Positions 35,944 through 44,740 of a DNA stretch of 64,000 nt are shown here, piece by piece. Made by a program: the position numbers and the translations under genes. The DNA lies in assembly GCA_019752045.1 (NCBI GenBank), contig JAIEMP010000020.1, forward strand, positions 1 to 64,000, read 5' to 3'. The notes under the pieces were generated by a model that saw only the letters and a list, made by a program, of their open reading frames with translations, did no database searches and was not told the DNA's origin. Numbering within the stretch: position 1 is the stretch's first letter; each line of letters opens with the position of its first letter. The DNA is from Chitinophagaceae bacterium. Its GTDB lineage: Bacteria > Bacteroidota > Bacteroidia > Chitinophagales > Chitinophagaceae.

Positions 35944-38661
35944 TTAATAAAGATTAAATGCAAGAGGTGGCAACCTTTTTTTTAATTCTGACTTTTTCGA
36001 CTTCGCTAAAATTTCATCAACGATAATTGTTGTACCGGGTTTCGATTTTGCCAAGAGGTCAATTACCTCTTTTGTAAAATTATTCCCTTTTATGCCAGCT
36101 ACTAAGCCTGGATTTGTTTCAAAGCCATTCCCCGTAAAATAAACTGTATAATTAGTTATCTCCCAGTCTTCATCAATTGATAATTGTTTTGATTGGGTAA
36201 TTTTAGCTGCTTCAATTCTGCCACCACTTGACTCTGCAATAGTAACAGCAGGATCTGGCATTGAAATAACCTTAAAGCGGACTTCTTCGGTTTTCTTTTC
36301 ATCTGTTTTATAGTAGTACCCGATCTTAATCACAACATCACCTTTCTTTAAATTTTTCAGGATATATCGGTTATCCTTCTTTTCAAGTTTACCCTGAGAA
36401 ACATCAATTTCTAAATAAGTATCAGGAACATCGCTGATTGCAATTTTTAAAGGATTTTCGATATCTGCATAAAGGATATTGATATTTTCAGCGGCAATGG
36501 CAACTGTTGGAACAAGAACTTTTGTAGTCACCTCCATAACACCATTCTTTCCCTTATCGCCGTAGCGGTTTCTGCCGGATGTTCCATCGTTTAAGTCAAA
36601 CTTCCAGTTATTCATACTTTTATTATTAGCAAGGAAGGAATGCATTTCTTCCTTTGACACTTCTTTCCCATCCAGAATAAATAATCCGTATTTGTCTGTT
36701 AACTTAGCCATGCCGGTATTACTGTCTCCGGCCTCTTTTTTGCTTTTTTCATACCGTGCCCACGCATCTTTATCAAAGTATTGAATAGATGTTTTTACTA
36801 ATTTGGTAACGGCTTTTCCATTTTGTTTTGCAGGTTCCCAAAAAGGGCTGTTTTTCATTAATTCAACACTAAGTTTTGCCAATTCACTTTCAGTGTTCGA
36901 CAATACTCGAATTTTTGAAATTGATCCTTCTTCATTTACGATGAACTCAACAAGACAACTGTTGTTTTTACTTTTAGGATCGTTCTCAAGTATTTCGCTG
37001 TATTTAGAAAGATATTCTCGAACAAAAATTGTCCAGTTGCCTTTAAACTTTGCATCAACTTCTGTTTTTGTGAATACAATATTTTTTTTATCCGGAATAG
37101 TATCGGAGATAGTTGGATTGATAGATGGAGAATTATTATTCACTATCTTTTTTTGTGAAACATAATTCACAATCCCTTTCAACACTGCCTCCGCAATTTT
37201 CTTCTGACTTTTTTCATTGGTAAGTAACGATAGATCTTTTGAATTAGAAACAAATCCACATTCAAGTAATACAGCAGGGCATGGGGCAGCATCAATTACC
37301 CAGATGCCGGAATTTCGCTGCTTAATGCCGGGTTCACGTATGGGCATAAAATTCTTCATCTCACTGATAATTGCAGAGCCTAATTCTTTACTCTCCTGCA
37401 GATACTGATTCCCATCTCTTGTAACATATAATTCAAATCCGTTCATTGGGTTTTCTGACAACGTTCCATCTTTCCTGAGTTGTGGAACATAATTCGCATG
37501 AATGGATACAAACAGGTCGGCATTGTTTGCTTCAGCAATACGAACCCGCTCTTTCTGTTCGATGAAGTTTTCATCAGACCGTGTAAAAATCAGTATCAGG
37601 TTTGGATCAGTATTCAATTGCCTGATCTTGTTTGAGATTGCAAGAGCAATTTCATCTTCTGTTATTCCGTTTAAACCAATTGATCCGTGACGTTTGCCAT
37701 CAATCAATCCATGACCGGCATCAATCACAACTGTTAATGGTTTTTCTAATTTTGGAATAACTGCAGCAGCATCTTTCTCTTTCATTTTTAATGCAAATGC
37801 AGTAAATAAAAAGGTTAGCAACGGCAGTAACAATAAGCGGCTGATGTAGCCCGCTTTCGGGTGTTGAAGTTTGGAAAGCATAAGGAGTCTTCGTTTTATA
37901 GGTGAATAAAAAAATGGATTGGTGAGTGATAAGGTATGGCCGGGAAATGCAGCAGTAAGGATCATTGCTGCCAATGCAGAAGCGTCGCTGTCTTTTACAG
38001 ATTTGCTGTCGGCAATAAATTCATGGATCATAGTCAATTCTTTTCTGATGATCCAGAAAAACGGATTGATCCAAAACACAATCAACACAAGCTGGAGGAA
38101 TAATTTATCAATACTGTGTTTTTCTTTTACATGAATCAGTTCATGTTTAAAAATTTGCTGCCCCTGTGCTGATTCAAAATCAATTTCTCTGTTCCAGAAA
38201 ATATAATGCAGAAATGAAAAGGGAGTGCCCTTTGCATCGGTATCAACAAATGTGAGGTCTTTCATTTTCCAATGTACATAGGCGGCAATTAATTTTTTAA
38301 TACGCAACAGCATTACTACAAGCGTTACAAAAAGACCAAAGGATACAAGTACATATAAAAGCAAACTTATTTGCTCTGTTGTAATAGGTGTTGCGGAAGG
38401 GGTTACAGTTTGCTCTGGAAACCAGACTTCATTGGTTGTAACAGTTTGCAGAAGTGTATATGCCGGTATGTTTTCAGGTTGCGGATCAGTAACAAAACTG
38501 ATTTTGATAAAGGGTAACAACAATGAGATGCCAACAGCCGCCAGTAAATAAAACCGGTTCCAGCTATGGAATAATTTATTGCGTAGTGCAAGCCAGTAAT
38601 AGCCGGTTAGTATACCGGAACAGATCATTACTTTAAGCAGGTATTCAGCAAAAGCAGTCAT
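35944..38661 (-). CDS. M56 (BlaR1-like) metallopeptidase fused to N-acetylmuramoyl-L-alanine amidase (Amidase_3), TonB-C-like and GldM/PorM C-terminal-like regions
   Basis: 'HELIHVKEKHSIDKL' M56 motif with TM segments; 'VVIDAGHGLIDGK...' and 'DLFVSIHANYVPQ' Amidase_3; 'CLVEFIVNEEGSISKIRVLS...PFWEPAKQNGKAVTK' TonB-C-like; 'INILYADIENPLKIAISDVP...VRFKVISMPDPAVTIAESSGGRI' GldM-like. Confidence 0.85.
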   Translation of the reverse strand: MTAFAEYLLKVMICSGILTGYYWLALRNKLFHSWNRFYLLAAVGISLLLPFIKISFVTDPQPENIPAYTLLQTVTTNEVWFPEQTVTPSATPITTEQISLLLYVLVSFGLFVTLVVMLLRIKKLIAAYVHWKMKDLTFVDTDAKGTPFSFLHYIFWNREIDFESAQGQQIFKHELIHVKEKHSIDKLFLQLVLIVFWINPFFWIIRKELTMIHEFIADSKSVKDSDASALAAMILTAAFPGHTLSLTNPFFYSPIKRRLLMLSKLQHPKAGYISRLLLLPLLTFLFTAFALKMKEKDAAAVIPKLEKPLTVVIDAGHGLIDGKRHGSIGLNGITEDEIALAISNKIRQLNTDPNLILIFTRSDENFIEQKERVRIAEANNADLFVSIHANYVPQLRKDGTLSENPMNGFELYVTRDGNQYLQESKELGSAIISEMKNFMPIREPGIKQRNSGIWVIDAAPCPAVLLECGFVSNSKDLSLLTNEKSQKKIAEAVLKGIVNYVSQKKIVNNNSPSINPTISDTIPDKKNIVFTKTEVDAKFKGNWTIFVREYLSKYSEILENDPKSKNNSCLVEFIVNEEGSISKIRVLSNTESELAKLSVELMKNSPFWEPAKQNGKAVTKLVKTSIQYFDKDAWARYEKSKKEAGDSNTGMAKLTDKYGLFILDGKEVSKEEMHSFLANNKSMNNWKFDLNDGTSGRNRYGDKGKNGVMEVTTKVLVPTVAIAAENINILYADIENPLKIAISDVPDTYLEIDVSQGKLEKKDNRYILKNLKKGDVVIKIGYYYKTDEKKTEEVRFKVISMPDPAVTIAESSGGRIEAAKITQSKQLSIDEDWEITNYTVYFTGNGFETNPGLVAGIKGNNFTKEVIDLLAKSKPGTTIIVDEILAKSKKSELKKRLPPLAFNLY

Positions 38662-38663
38662 GG

Positions 38664-39035
38664 TTATTTCTTTTTGAGTGTTTGCAATAGCAACTCCAGT
38701 TCTTCAATGCTCAGGTTGTTTTCTTTTACCATAAATGAAACAGCATCAGAAAACGATCCTTCAAAATATCCTTTCACCAGTGTTTTCATACTGGCTTTTG
38801 AATAAATATCTTTCGTTACAGCAGGGTAGTATTGATGCATGCGGCCAATTACATCTGCCTTTACATATTTTTTGTCGATTAAGATTTTAAGCATTGTAGC
38901 CACAGTATTTTGATGTGGCTTGGGATTGGGCATTGCATCAACGATCTCCCTAAGAAATGCTTTGTTGAGTTTCCAGATAATCTGCATCACCTGTTCCTCA
39001 GCTTTTGTAAGCGGCTTTAGTTTTTCGGCATTCAT
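38664..39035 (-). CDS. BlaI/MecI/CopY family transcriptional repressor
   Basis: 'LTKAEEQVMQIIWKLNKAFLREIVDAMPNPKPHQNTVATMLKILIDKKYV'; adjacent to the M56 gene. Confidence 0.95.
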   Translation of the reverse strand: MNAEKLKPLTKAEEQVMQIIWKLNKAFLREIVDAMPNPKPHQNTVATMLKILIDKKYVKADVIGRMHQYYPAVTKDIYSKASMKTLVKGYFEGSFSDAVSFMVKENNLSIEELELLLQTLKKK

Positions 39036-39048
39036 AAACCGAATTTAT

Positions 39049-39084
39049 AACTAAAAAATTAGTTTAACAACTAAAATTTTAGTT
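39049..39084. promoter_or_regulatory. Two tandem operator-like dyads upstream of the blaI-like gene
   Basis: AACTAAAAAATTAGTT (39049-39064) and the perfect palindrome AACTAAAATTTTAGTT (39069-39084), starts 20 bp apart. Confidence 0.8.
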
Positions 39085-39147
39085 AAAGAGATTTTTAAAG
39101 AAAATACAGCAATATTAATTTTGGATTTTACCGATTGAATCGATTTC

Positions 39148-39567
39148 TTAGTCTGTTAGGAATGTTACCTTCACTTGGCGGATTGATTTAACGTTCTTTC
39201 CGTTTATAGTTGCCGGAATCCATTTAGGACCATTTAAAATGGAGTTGGAAGTGATGCCAGCAAGAACAGAACCTTCAAGTGTCAGGACTCTGACAGCGGA
39301 AACTTCTCCGCTTGTATCAACAATAAACTTCAATGTGCATAGGCCTCTGCTGTTTTTATCATTTGTCAGATTTTCAATATTCTTATTTATCAAAGACATC
39401 AGGTGTTTACTCCATTTTTTCTCCCCTCCCGGAAACTGCGCTTCCACATCCACTTTTTCATAAACTGAATCAATTTGAACAGTAGAAGGCAATTTAGTGC
39501 TGTCAGCATTTTGTGCAGATAGTTTGCAGCAAAATAAAATCAGAACAGCAGTGATCATTGATTGCAT
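39148..39567 (-). CDS. Secreted TonB-C-like domain protein
   Basis: 'QFPGGEKKWSKHL...CTLKFIVDTSGEVSAVRVL...PKWIPATINGKNVKSIRQVKVTF'. Confidence 0.8.
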   Translation of the reverse strand: MQSMITAVLILFCCKLSAQNADSTKLPSTVQIDSVYEKVDVEAQFPGGEKKWSKHLMSLINKNIENLTNDKNSRGLCTLKFIVDTSGEVSAVRVLTLEGSVLAGITSNSILNGPKWIPATINGKNVKSIRQVKVTFLTD

Positions 39568-39612
39568 AAAGTAAGTAGGTTATTTATTTTAAACGAAAAG
39601 TAATTGTTGAGT

Positions 39613-40029
39613 TTAGGGTATCCGGAATGTAATTTTTTGCAAACGCCAGGCTTTAACCGTTTTTCCAAATTGATAGGCAGGTACCCATTTTGGACAATTT
39701 TTTATTGCACGTATAAAAATTTTTGATAATAACGAACCTTTTAACGAAAGCGCTTCTACAGCAGTAGTAGATCCATCTTTATCCACAATAAATCGAATTT
39801 CACACGTGCCATTACTCTTTTTATCTCTCAGAAGCTTGTTCATTTCTTTTTCAATTTCACCCTGTATATACTTGTTCCACATTTGCTCTCCACCGGGAAA
39901 ATAAGCTTCTATCTCTACTTTTTGAAATACAGAATCAGCTGGGGGAATGTTGTTTTTGAATGTATCAACTTGTTGTGCAGAAAGAGCGCAGGAAACAAAC
40001 AAGGGGAGTAGAATCAATAAGTTTTTCAT
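39613..40029 (-). CDS. Secreted TonB-C-like domain protein, paralog of the neighbouring ORF
   Basis: 'YFPGGEQMWNKYIQ...CEIRFIVDKDGSTTAVEALS...PKWVPAYQFGKTVKAWRLQKITF'. Confidence 0.8.
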   Translation of the reverse strand: MKNLLILLPLFVSCALSAQQVDTFKNNIPPADSVFQKVEIEAYFPGGEQMWNKYIQGEIEKEMNKLLRDKKSNGTCEIRFIVDKDGSTTAVEALSLKGSLLSKIFIRAIKNCPKWVPAYQFGKTVKAWRLQKITFRIP

Positions 40030-40096
40030 AAAATCAAAACTGTGTGTTTATAAGTTTGCGAATTGTCTATTTTTGCCGGAACACAAACTTAACAGA

Positions 40097-40783
40097 ATGC
40101 TCCCGATCGTAGAAATAAAAAACGTCAATATTTATCAGAGTGGCAACCTTATTCTTAACAATGTTAATCTTACAGTAAACCAGGGTGAGTTTGTGTATCT
40201 CGTTGGTAAAACCGGTACGGGCAAATCATCCTTATTAAAAACATTGTATGGCGAAATTCCACTAACAGAAGGTGATGCAACTGTGGCTGGATTTAATTTG
40301 CGGCAAATGGATTGGAAGAATGTGCCCTTTCTCCGCCGGAGTCTGGGCGTGGTGTTTCAGGATTTTCAATTGTTAACAGACCGGAATGTACACGAGAATT
40401 TAAAGTTTGTGTTGAAGGCAACAGGTTGGAAAGACGAAAACCTGATGGAAGAAAAAATTAATGATGTTCTGGATAAAGTTGGTTTAAAATCGAAAGGGTT
40501 TAAAATGCCTTTTGAAATGAGTGGTGGTGAGCAGCAACGGGTTGATGTAGCAAGAGCTTTACTCAATTCGCCTAAATTAATTCTGGCCGATGAACCTACC
40601 GGCAACCTCGATCCAGAAACCAGCGATGAGATTATGAATTTACTTTTTCAGGTAGCAAGAGATTATAACACCGCAGTGATCATGGCTACGCATGATTTTA
40701 TGGTGATTAAAAAATATCCTGCGAGAATGGTTAAAACTGAAGCAGGTAAAGTGTGGGATAATGCTACAGTAGAACATGCATAA
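40097..40783 (+). CDS. ftsE: FtsE-like ABC transporter ATP-binding protein
   Basis: '[19 protein letters not shown]', '[33 protein letters not shown]', '[19 protein letters not shown]'; ATG 40097 chosen. Confidence 0.9.
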   Translation: MLPIVEIKNVNIYQSGNLILNNVNLTVNQGEFVYLVGKTGTGKSSLLKTLYGEIPLTEGDATVAGFNLRQMDWKNVPFLRRSLGVVFQDFQLLTDRNVHENLKFVLKATGWKDENLMEEKINDVLDKVGLKSKGFKMPFEMSGGEQQRVDVARALLNSPKLILADEPTGNLDPETSDEIMNLLFQVARDYNTAVIMATHDFMVIKKYPARMVKTEAGKVWDNATVEHA

Positions 40784-41882
40784 GCTGTTTTGCATGCTCC
40801 AGATTATTGAAATGTTTTTGCAATAAACCTTCTCTCAGTTCAATATCATTTTCGGTAAAGGGTTTATGAAACAAACGGAAAGCCTGGTATTTAAATTCAG
40901 TTGGGTTAGAGGCTAATTGACATGCCTGCTCAAGTCCCGTTCCCTTCAGCATTTCTTCATTGGCTAATACGTGCCTGCCGTTAAATACTGCGTTCAGCAG
41001 TTTTAATTTAATACCGGAGTTGGTAAACGATGGCAGAATGTGCACCTGTGCTTTTTGAATAAGATCATTGAGTTCGGATTCTTCCGGATTTTCCACTACA
41101 CAAATATGCTGTTTCGAACGGGCCTGCTGTTTCAGTTTTGCAGAAGGATTTTTACCTGCAATTACAAACGGAATTTCTAATTCATGAAACACCTTTTCCA
41201 ACAGCCACATTGCTGCTTTTTCATTTTCTGCCACCGACAGGTTACCGTGGTATAAAACAAATGTACCTGTACCGGGTTTGCCGGTAACTATTGTGTTGGG
41301 AATAAATGCAGGAAAGTGAATGGTCTGGTGCGCTTTAAATTGTTTCTTGTATTTTTTTGCATCATCTGCTGAAATGGAGAGAATGATGTAATCTTTTAAT
41401 TTTTCTTCGTAGCGATGCAGAAGTCTGCTTTCATGATGCATGTAGGCTTTGCGTACAATGGAAGTTTCCCATTGCCCCAGCTGTTTGTAATATTCATGCT
41501 CTACATTATGCAGACGCACAGCAACATTGTTCTTTTTTACAGCACCGCTTGTAAGACCATAAGTGCAATGCACACCTTCAAACAAAACGGGGTAGGGATC
41601 TGCATTTAACCGTTCCCATAAAACGTCGTCGTTGCGTGATGCAACAATGTAAGGCAACTGAAGTGAAAATCCTTTGTGTCCTTCTTTGCGCTCATAATAA
41701 TGTACCTCTGCACAGTATTGTTCAAGTACTGGTTGTATACCACGGCCGTATTCAAAGCAATGCAGGTGAACAGCAACGCCCAATTGATGTAAAGCTTTTA
41801 TTTTACAGAACACATCCATTACTCCGCCATAGTCTGCAGGATAGGGAACATCAAACGAAACGATATGTAAATGTTTAGCCAA
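40764..41882 (-). CDS. Glycosyltransferase (GT-B, group 1-like)
   Basis: 'VSFDVPYPADYGGVMDVFCKIKALHQLGVAVHLHCFEYGR', C-terminal 'ILPSFTNSGIKLKLLNAVFNGRHVLANEEML'. Confidence 0.85.
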   Translation of the reverse strand: MAKHLHIVSFDVPYPADYGGVMDVFCKIKALHQLGVAVHLHCFEYGRGIQPVLEQYCAEVHYYERKEGHKGFSLQLPYIVASRNDDVLWERLNADPYPVLFEGVHCTYGLTSGAVKKNNVAVRLHNVEHEYYKQLGQWETSIVRKAYMHHESRLLHRYEEKLKDYIILSISADDAKKYKKQFKAHQTIHFPAFIPNTIVTGKPGTGTFVLYHGNLSVAENEKAAMWLLEKVFHELEIPFVIAGKNPSAKLKQQARSKQHICVVENPEESELNDLIQKAQVHILPSFTNSGIKLKLLNAVFNGRHVLANEEMLKGTGLEQACQLASNPTEFKYQAFRLFHKPFTENDIELREGLLQKHFNNLEHAKQLMHVLL

Positions 41883-43035
41883 GTAATTGTTTGTAAAATG
41901 AAATGAGTATTTTTTCTTCTTCCTGCCAGTTTAATATTTCACGGGCTTTGAGGCAGTTTGACTGTAATCTTTTATACAAAACAGTATCATGCAGCAAAAG
42001 GTTCAGGCCATCTGCAATTGACTGTTCAGTTGTATCAGGAATCAGAAACGCAATATCAAACTGCTGATTAATTTCTTTGTAAGCAGGATAGCTCACACAT
42101 ATCTGCGGAATGCCCGCCTGAATATAATCAAAGAAACGATTGGCAAGCGAAAGGTAATTGCTCAGTCCGTTATTTTCAAAAAGAGTAATACCTGCATAAG
42201 CTGAACTGGTTACTTCCTTTAATTCCTGCGGGTGCAACTTACCTTTTAATAAAACAGTTTCCTGTAAATGATTTTTTTCGATGAGTGATTTTGTTTGCTC
42301 TAAAAAATTTCCATCGCCATAAATATGCAAAGGCATCTTCAGTTTTTTCATAGCGGGGATCAGTGTTTCAAAACTTCTTCCTTCGTTTACAGCTCCCTGA
42401 TAGAGAAAGAAGGTTGAAGGTTTAAGGTCCGCCTTCGCTAAAGCTTCGGTGGATAAATTTAAGGTTGAAGGTTGTTCACTGCCTTCCCTATGCCCTAAAC
42501 CCTTCAGCTTTTCCCTTTTTACAGGAACATTTCTTACTACAGCGTAATTCACTCCATACATTTTCTGAAATTCTTCTGCAATAGGTTTGCACACCGTATA
42601 ACCATGTTTAAATTTGGGTACTGCAAACCGTTCTATCCGTTTCCATAATTTGTAACGGGATGGTCTTGTTACTACTTCCTTCATCTCACAAAATAATTCA
42701 TGTGCATCATACACCCGTTTTGTGCCTTTGAGTTTTGAAGCAATCAAACAAGGAAGAATGGTGTCAAGATCAATGGCACAAATACAATCTGCTTTCTGAA
42801 ATAATAACCAGAAAAATAAACGAAGATTGTATTCTGCATAAAACAAAGGTCCTTTTGTAAAAAAGCATGCAAGTCTTTTTTGTTTGAAGGGATGCTGTTC
42901 CAACGGATCTGAGTGTGAAAGCTTTCGACCAACCAATACCACATGATACCCCTGCTGTGCCAGTGAAGAACAGATGCGGCTCATACGCTGATCGTAGCTT
43001 AAATCATTTGTAACAGTGCAGATGATCTTCTTCAA
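41875..43035 (-). CDS. Glycosyltransferase (GT-B)
   Basis: 'VTNDLSYDQRMSRICSSLAQQGYHVVLVGRK', 'YQGAVNEGRSFETLIPAM', 'ANRFFDYIQAGIPQICVSYPAYKEI'. Confidence 0.88.
   Translation of the reverse strand: MKKIICTVTNDLSYDQRMSRICSSLAQQGYHVVLVGRKLSHSDPLEQHPFKQKRLACFFTKGPLFYAEYNLRLFFWLLFQKADCICAIDLDTILPCLIASKLKGTKRVYDAHELFCEMKEVVTRPSRYKLWKRIERFAVPKFKHGYTVCKPIAEEFQKMYGVNYAVVRNVPVKREKLKGLGHREGSEQPSTLNLSTEALAKADLKPSTFFLYQGAVNEGRSFETLIPAMKKLKMPLHIYGDGNFLEQTKSLIEKNHLQETVLLKGKLHPQELKEVTSSAYAGITLFENNGLSNYLSLANRFFDYIQAGIPQICVSYPAYKEINQQFDIAFLIPDTTEQSIADGLNLLLHDTVLYKRLQSNCLKAREILNWQEEEKILISFYKQLLG
42428..42453. repeat. Imperfect palindrome (tccgccttcgctaaagcttcggtgga) inside a glycosyltransferase CDS
   Basis: TCCGCC/GGTGGA stem and GCT-AA-AGC core; flanked by aaggttgaaggtttaaggt-type repeats. 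Confidence 0.7.
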
Positions 43036-43083
43036 TGAAAGAATTGGTTTTATGTAAATTACTGAAAAGGCAGTTGCTACAAT

Positions 43084-43638
43084 TTACCCGGTTTTTTTGC
43101 CCAACCAAATCCCAAGTGTAAATTCTCCCATTAATCCAAAATTATTTGTTACAGGCGTACCTAAATAACCAACACCAAGGTTAAGATCCAGACTGAATCT
43201 GTTTTTATAGTTTCTTTGCATTCCCCACACTACTCCGGCATTGATTTGTCTTGTTGATTCAATCAAATAAATTGGATCGTTTTCTGTAAAAGAAGAGAAT
43301 CCGTAAATGCCAAGAACAGCAATATAATTTGCTGAGTTTCGATCGGTGTTTTTTCCTTTTTCAGTTCTTTTTTTGAAATTATAGTAATACCTTCCAGATG
43401 CTGAAATGAAAGATCGCACAAATACAGCGTATTGTTGATTTGGTACTACATAATTTCTCTGAAAGGTGCCTGTTATGCCGGTTCTGAATTTAGCGGTGAA
43501 GTGATTGGAGAGAGAAGTTTCAAATGCTATTCCGGGATCAAGAAAAGTAACGGATAATACATTTTTTGTCAATTTTTCATTCTGAGCATTTACTTGTAAT
43601 GTCAGGAACACGAGCAATAAAATGGAGGTATATTTCAT
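43084..43638 (-). CDS. Hypothetical secreted/outer-membrane protein
   Basis: 184 aa with signal peptide and beta-strand-like alternation. Confidence 0.65.
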   Translation of the reverse strand: MKYTSILLLVFLTLQVNAQNEKLTKNVLSVTFLDPGIAFETSLSNHFTAKFRTGITGTFQRNYVVPNQQYAVFVRSFISASGRYYYNFKKRTEKGKNTDRNSANYIAVLGIYGFSSFTENDPIYLIESTRQINAGVVWGMQRNYKNRFSLDLNLGVGYLGTPVTNNFGLMGEFTLGIWLGKKTG

Positions 43639-43747
43639 AACAAGTTTTTTACGAATATAGGAGTGTAAATGATATTGATTCGTTTTTGAATGTATTTAAT
43701 AATTCTTGAATTTTCATTACAAATGCGATTAGCATTTAAAAACTCTA

Positions 43748-44212
43748 ATGGAGCAACTCATTCATACATTCTACACTGCATTTGCAAAAGCCGATTGGCA
43801 AACCATGGCCAATTGTTATCATGAACAGATTGAATTTAATGACCCGGTTTTTGTTGGGTTGAAAGGCAAGGAGGCTGCTGCTATGTGGCGGATGCTTATC
43901 GAACGCAGCAAAGGGCAGCTGAAAATCAACTTTAGCAATGTAGAAGCAAATGAGCAAACGGGCAAGGCCGATTGGGTAGCAGAATACTTGTTTTCTGCAA
44001 CAGGACGGAATGTGGTGAACCGGATCCATGCTCAGTTTGAGTTCAGGGATGGAAAAATCAGCAGACATACTGATCATTTTGATTTGCATAAATGGGCTTC
44101 TCAGGCCATGGGATGGAAAGGCAGGCTGCTGGGAGGCACCTCATTTTTCAGGAAAAAAGTACAGAAAACAGCTGCAGAGGCCCTCAACCACTTCCTTTCT
44201 AAGAATATTTAA
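43748..44212 (+). CDS. NTF2-like/SnoaL-like domain protein
   Basis: 'FYTAFAKADWQTMANCYHEQIEFNDPVFVGLKG...RIHAQFEFRDGKISRHTDHFDLHKWASQAMG'. Confidence 0.85.
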   Translation: MEQLIHTFYTAFAKADWQTMANCYHEQIEFNDPVFVGLKGKEAAAMWRMLIERSKGQLKINFSNVEANEQTGKADWVAEYLFSATGRNVVNRIHAQFEFRDGKISRHTDHFDLHKWASQAMGWKGRLLGGTSFFRKKVQKTAAEALNHFLSKNI

Positions 44213-44304
44213 TGCTGCAAATTCAAAACTTTTCACAGTTTTCCCCTACCTTTGCCGCCACTTTTATAGATGTAAAAACAAAGATGTAATTAAAAAAAAT
44301 TGAG

Positions 44305-44577
44305 ATGTCAGCAATTACAAAAGAAAAAAAAGCAAACATTTTCGCAAATTTCGGTGGTAATGAAAAAAACACCGGATCTATTGAAGGTCAAGTAGCCCTT
44401 CTGACTGAGCGCATCATCCACATTTCTGAACACCAGAAAATCAACAAAAAAGATTTTTCTACAAGTCGTGGTTTAATGCAATTGGTTGGTAAACGTAAAC
44501 GTTTACTGAGCTATCTCAGCAAAACTAATCTGCAAGGCTACCGTGCATTAATTGAGAAACTCGGTCTCCGTAAATAA
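44305..44577 (+). CDS. rpsO: 30S ribosomal protein S15
   Basis: '[48 protein letters not shown]'. Confidence 0.98.
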   Translation: MSAITKEKKANIFANFGGNEKNTGSIEGQVALLTERIIHISEHQKINKKDFSTSRGLMQLVGKRKRLLSYLSKTNLQGYRALIEKLGLRK

Positions 44578-44740
44578 CCTGCGGATATGTAATAAATCCT
44601 TATTCCCAACACGTTTTTGATGCGGTTGGGAATTTTGTTTTTCTTACAGTTTCTCCCTTCATTCATTTATTCACAGAATTGCTTGTACGGTAATCTCCCT
44701 CTCTGTATATACCTGCATGCCAATTCAAAAACAACATTGT

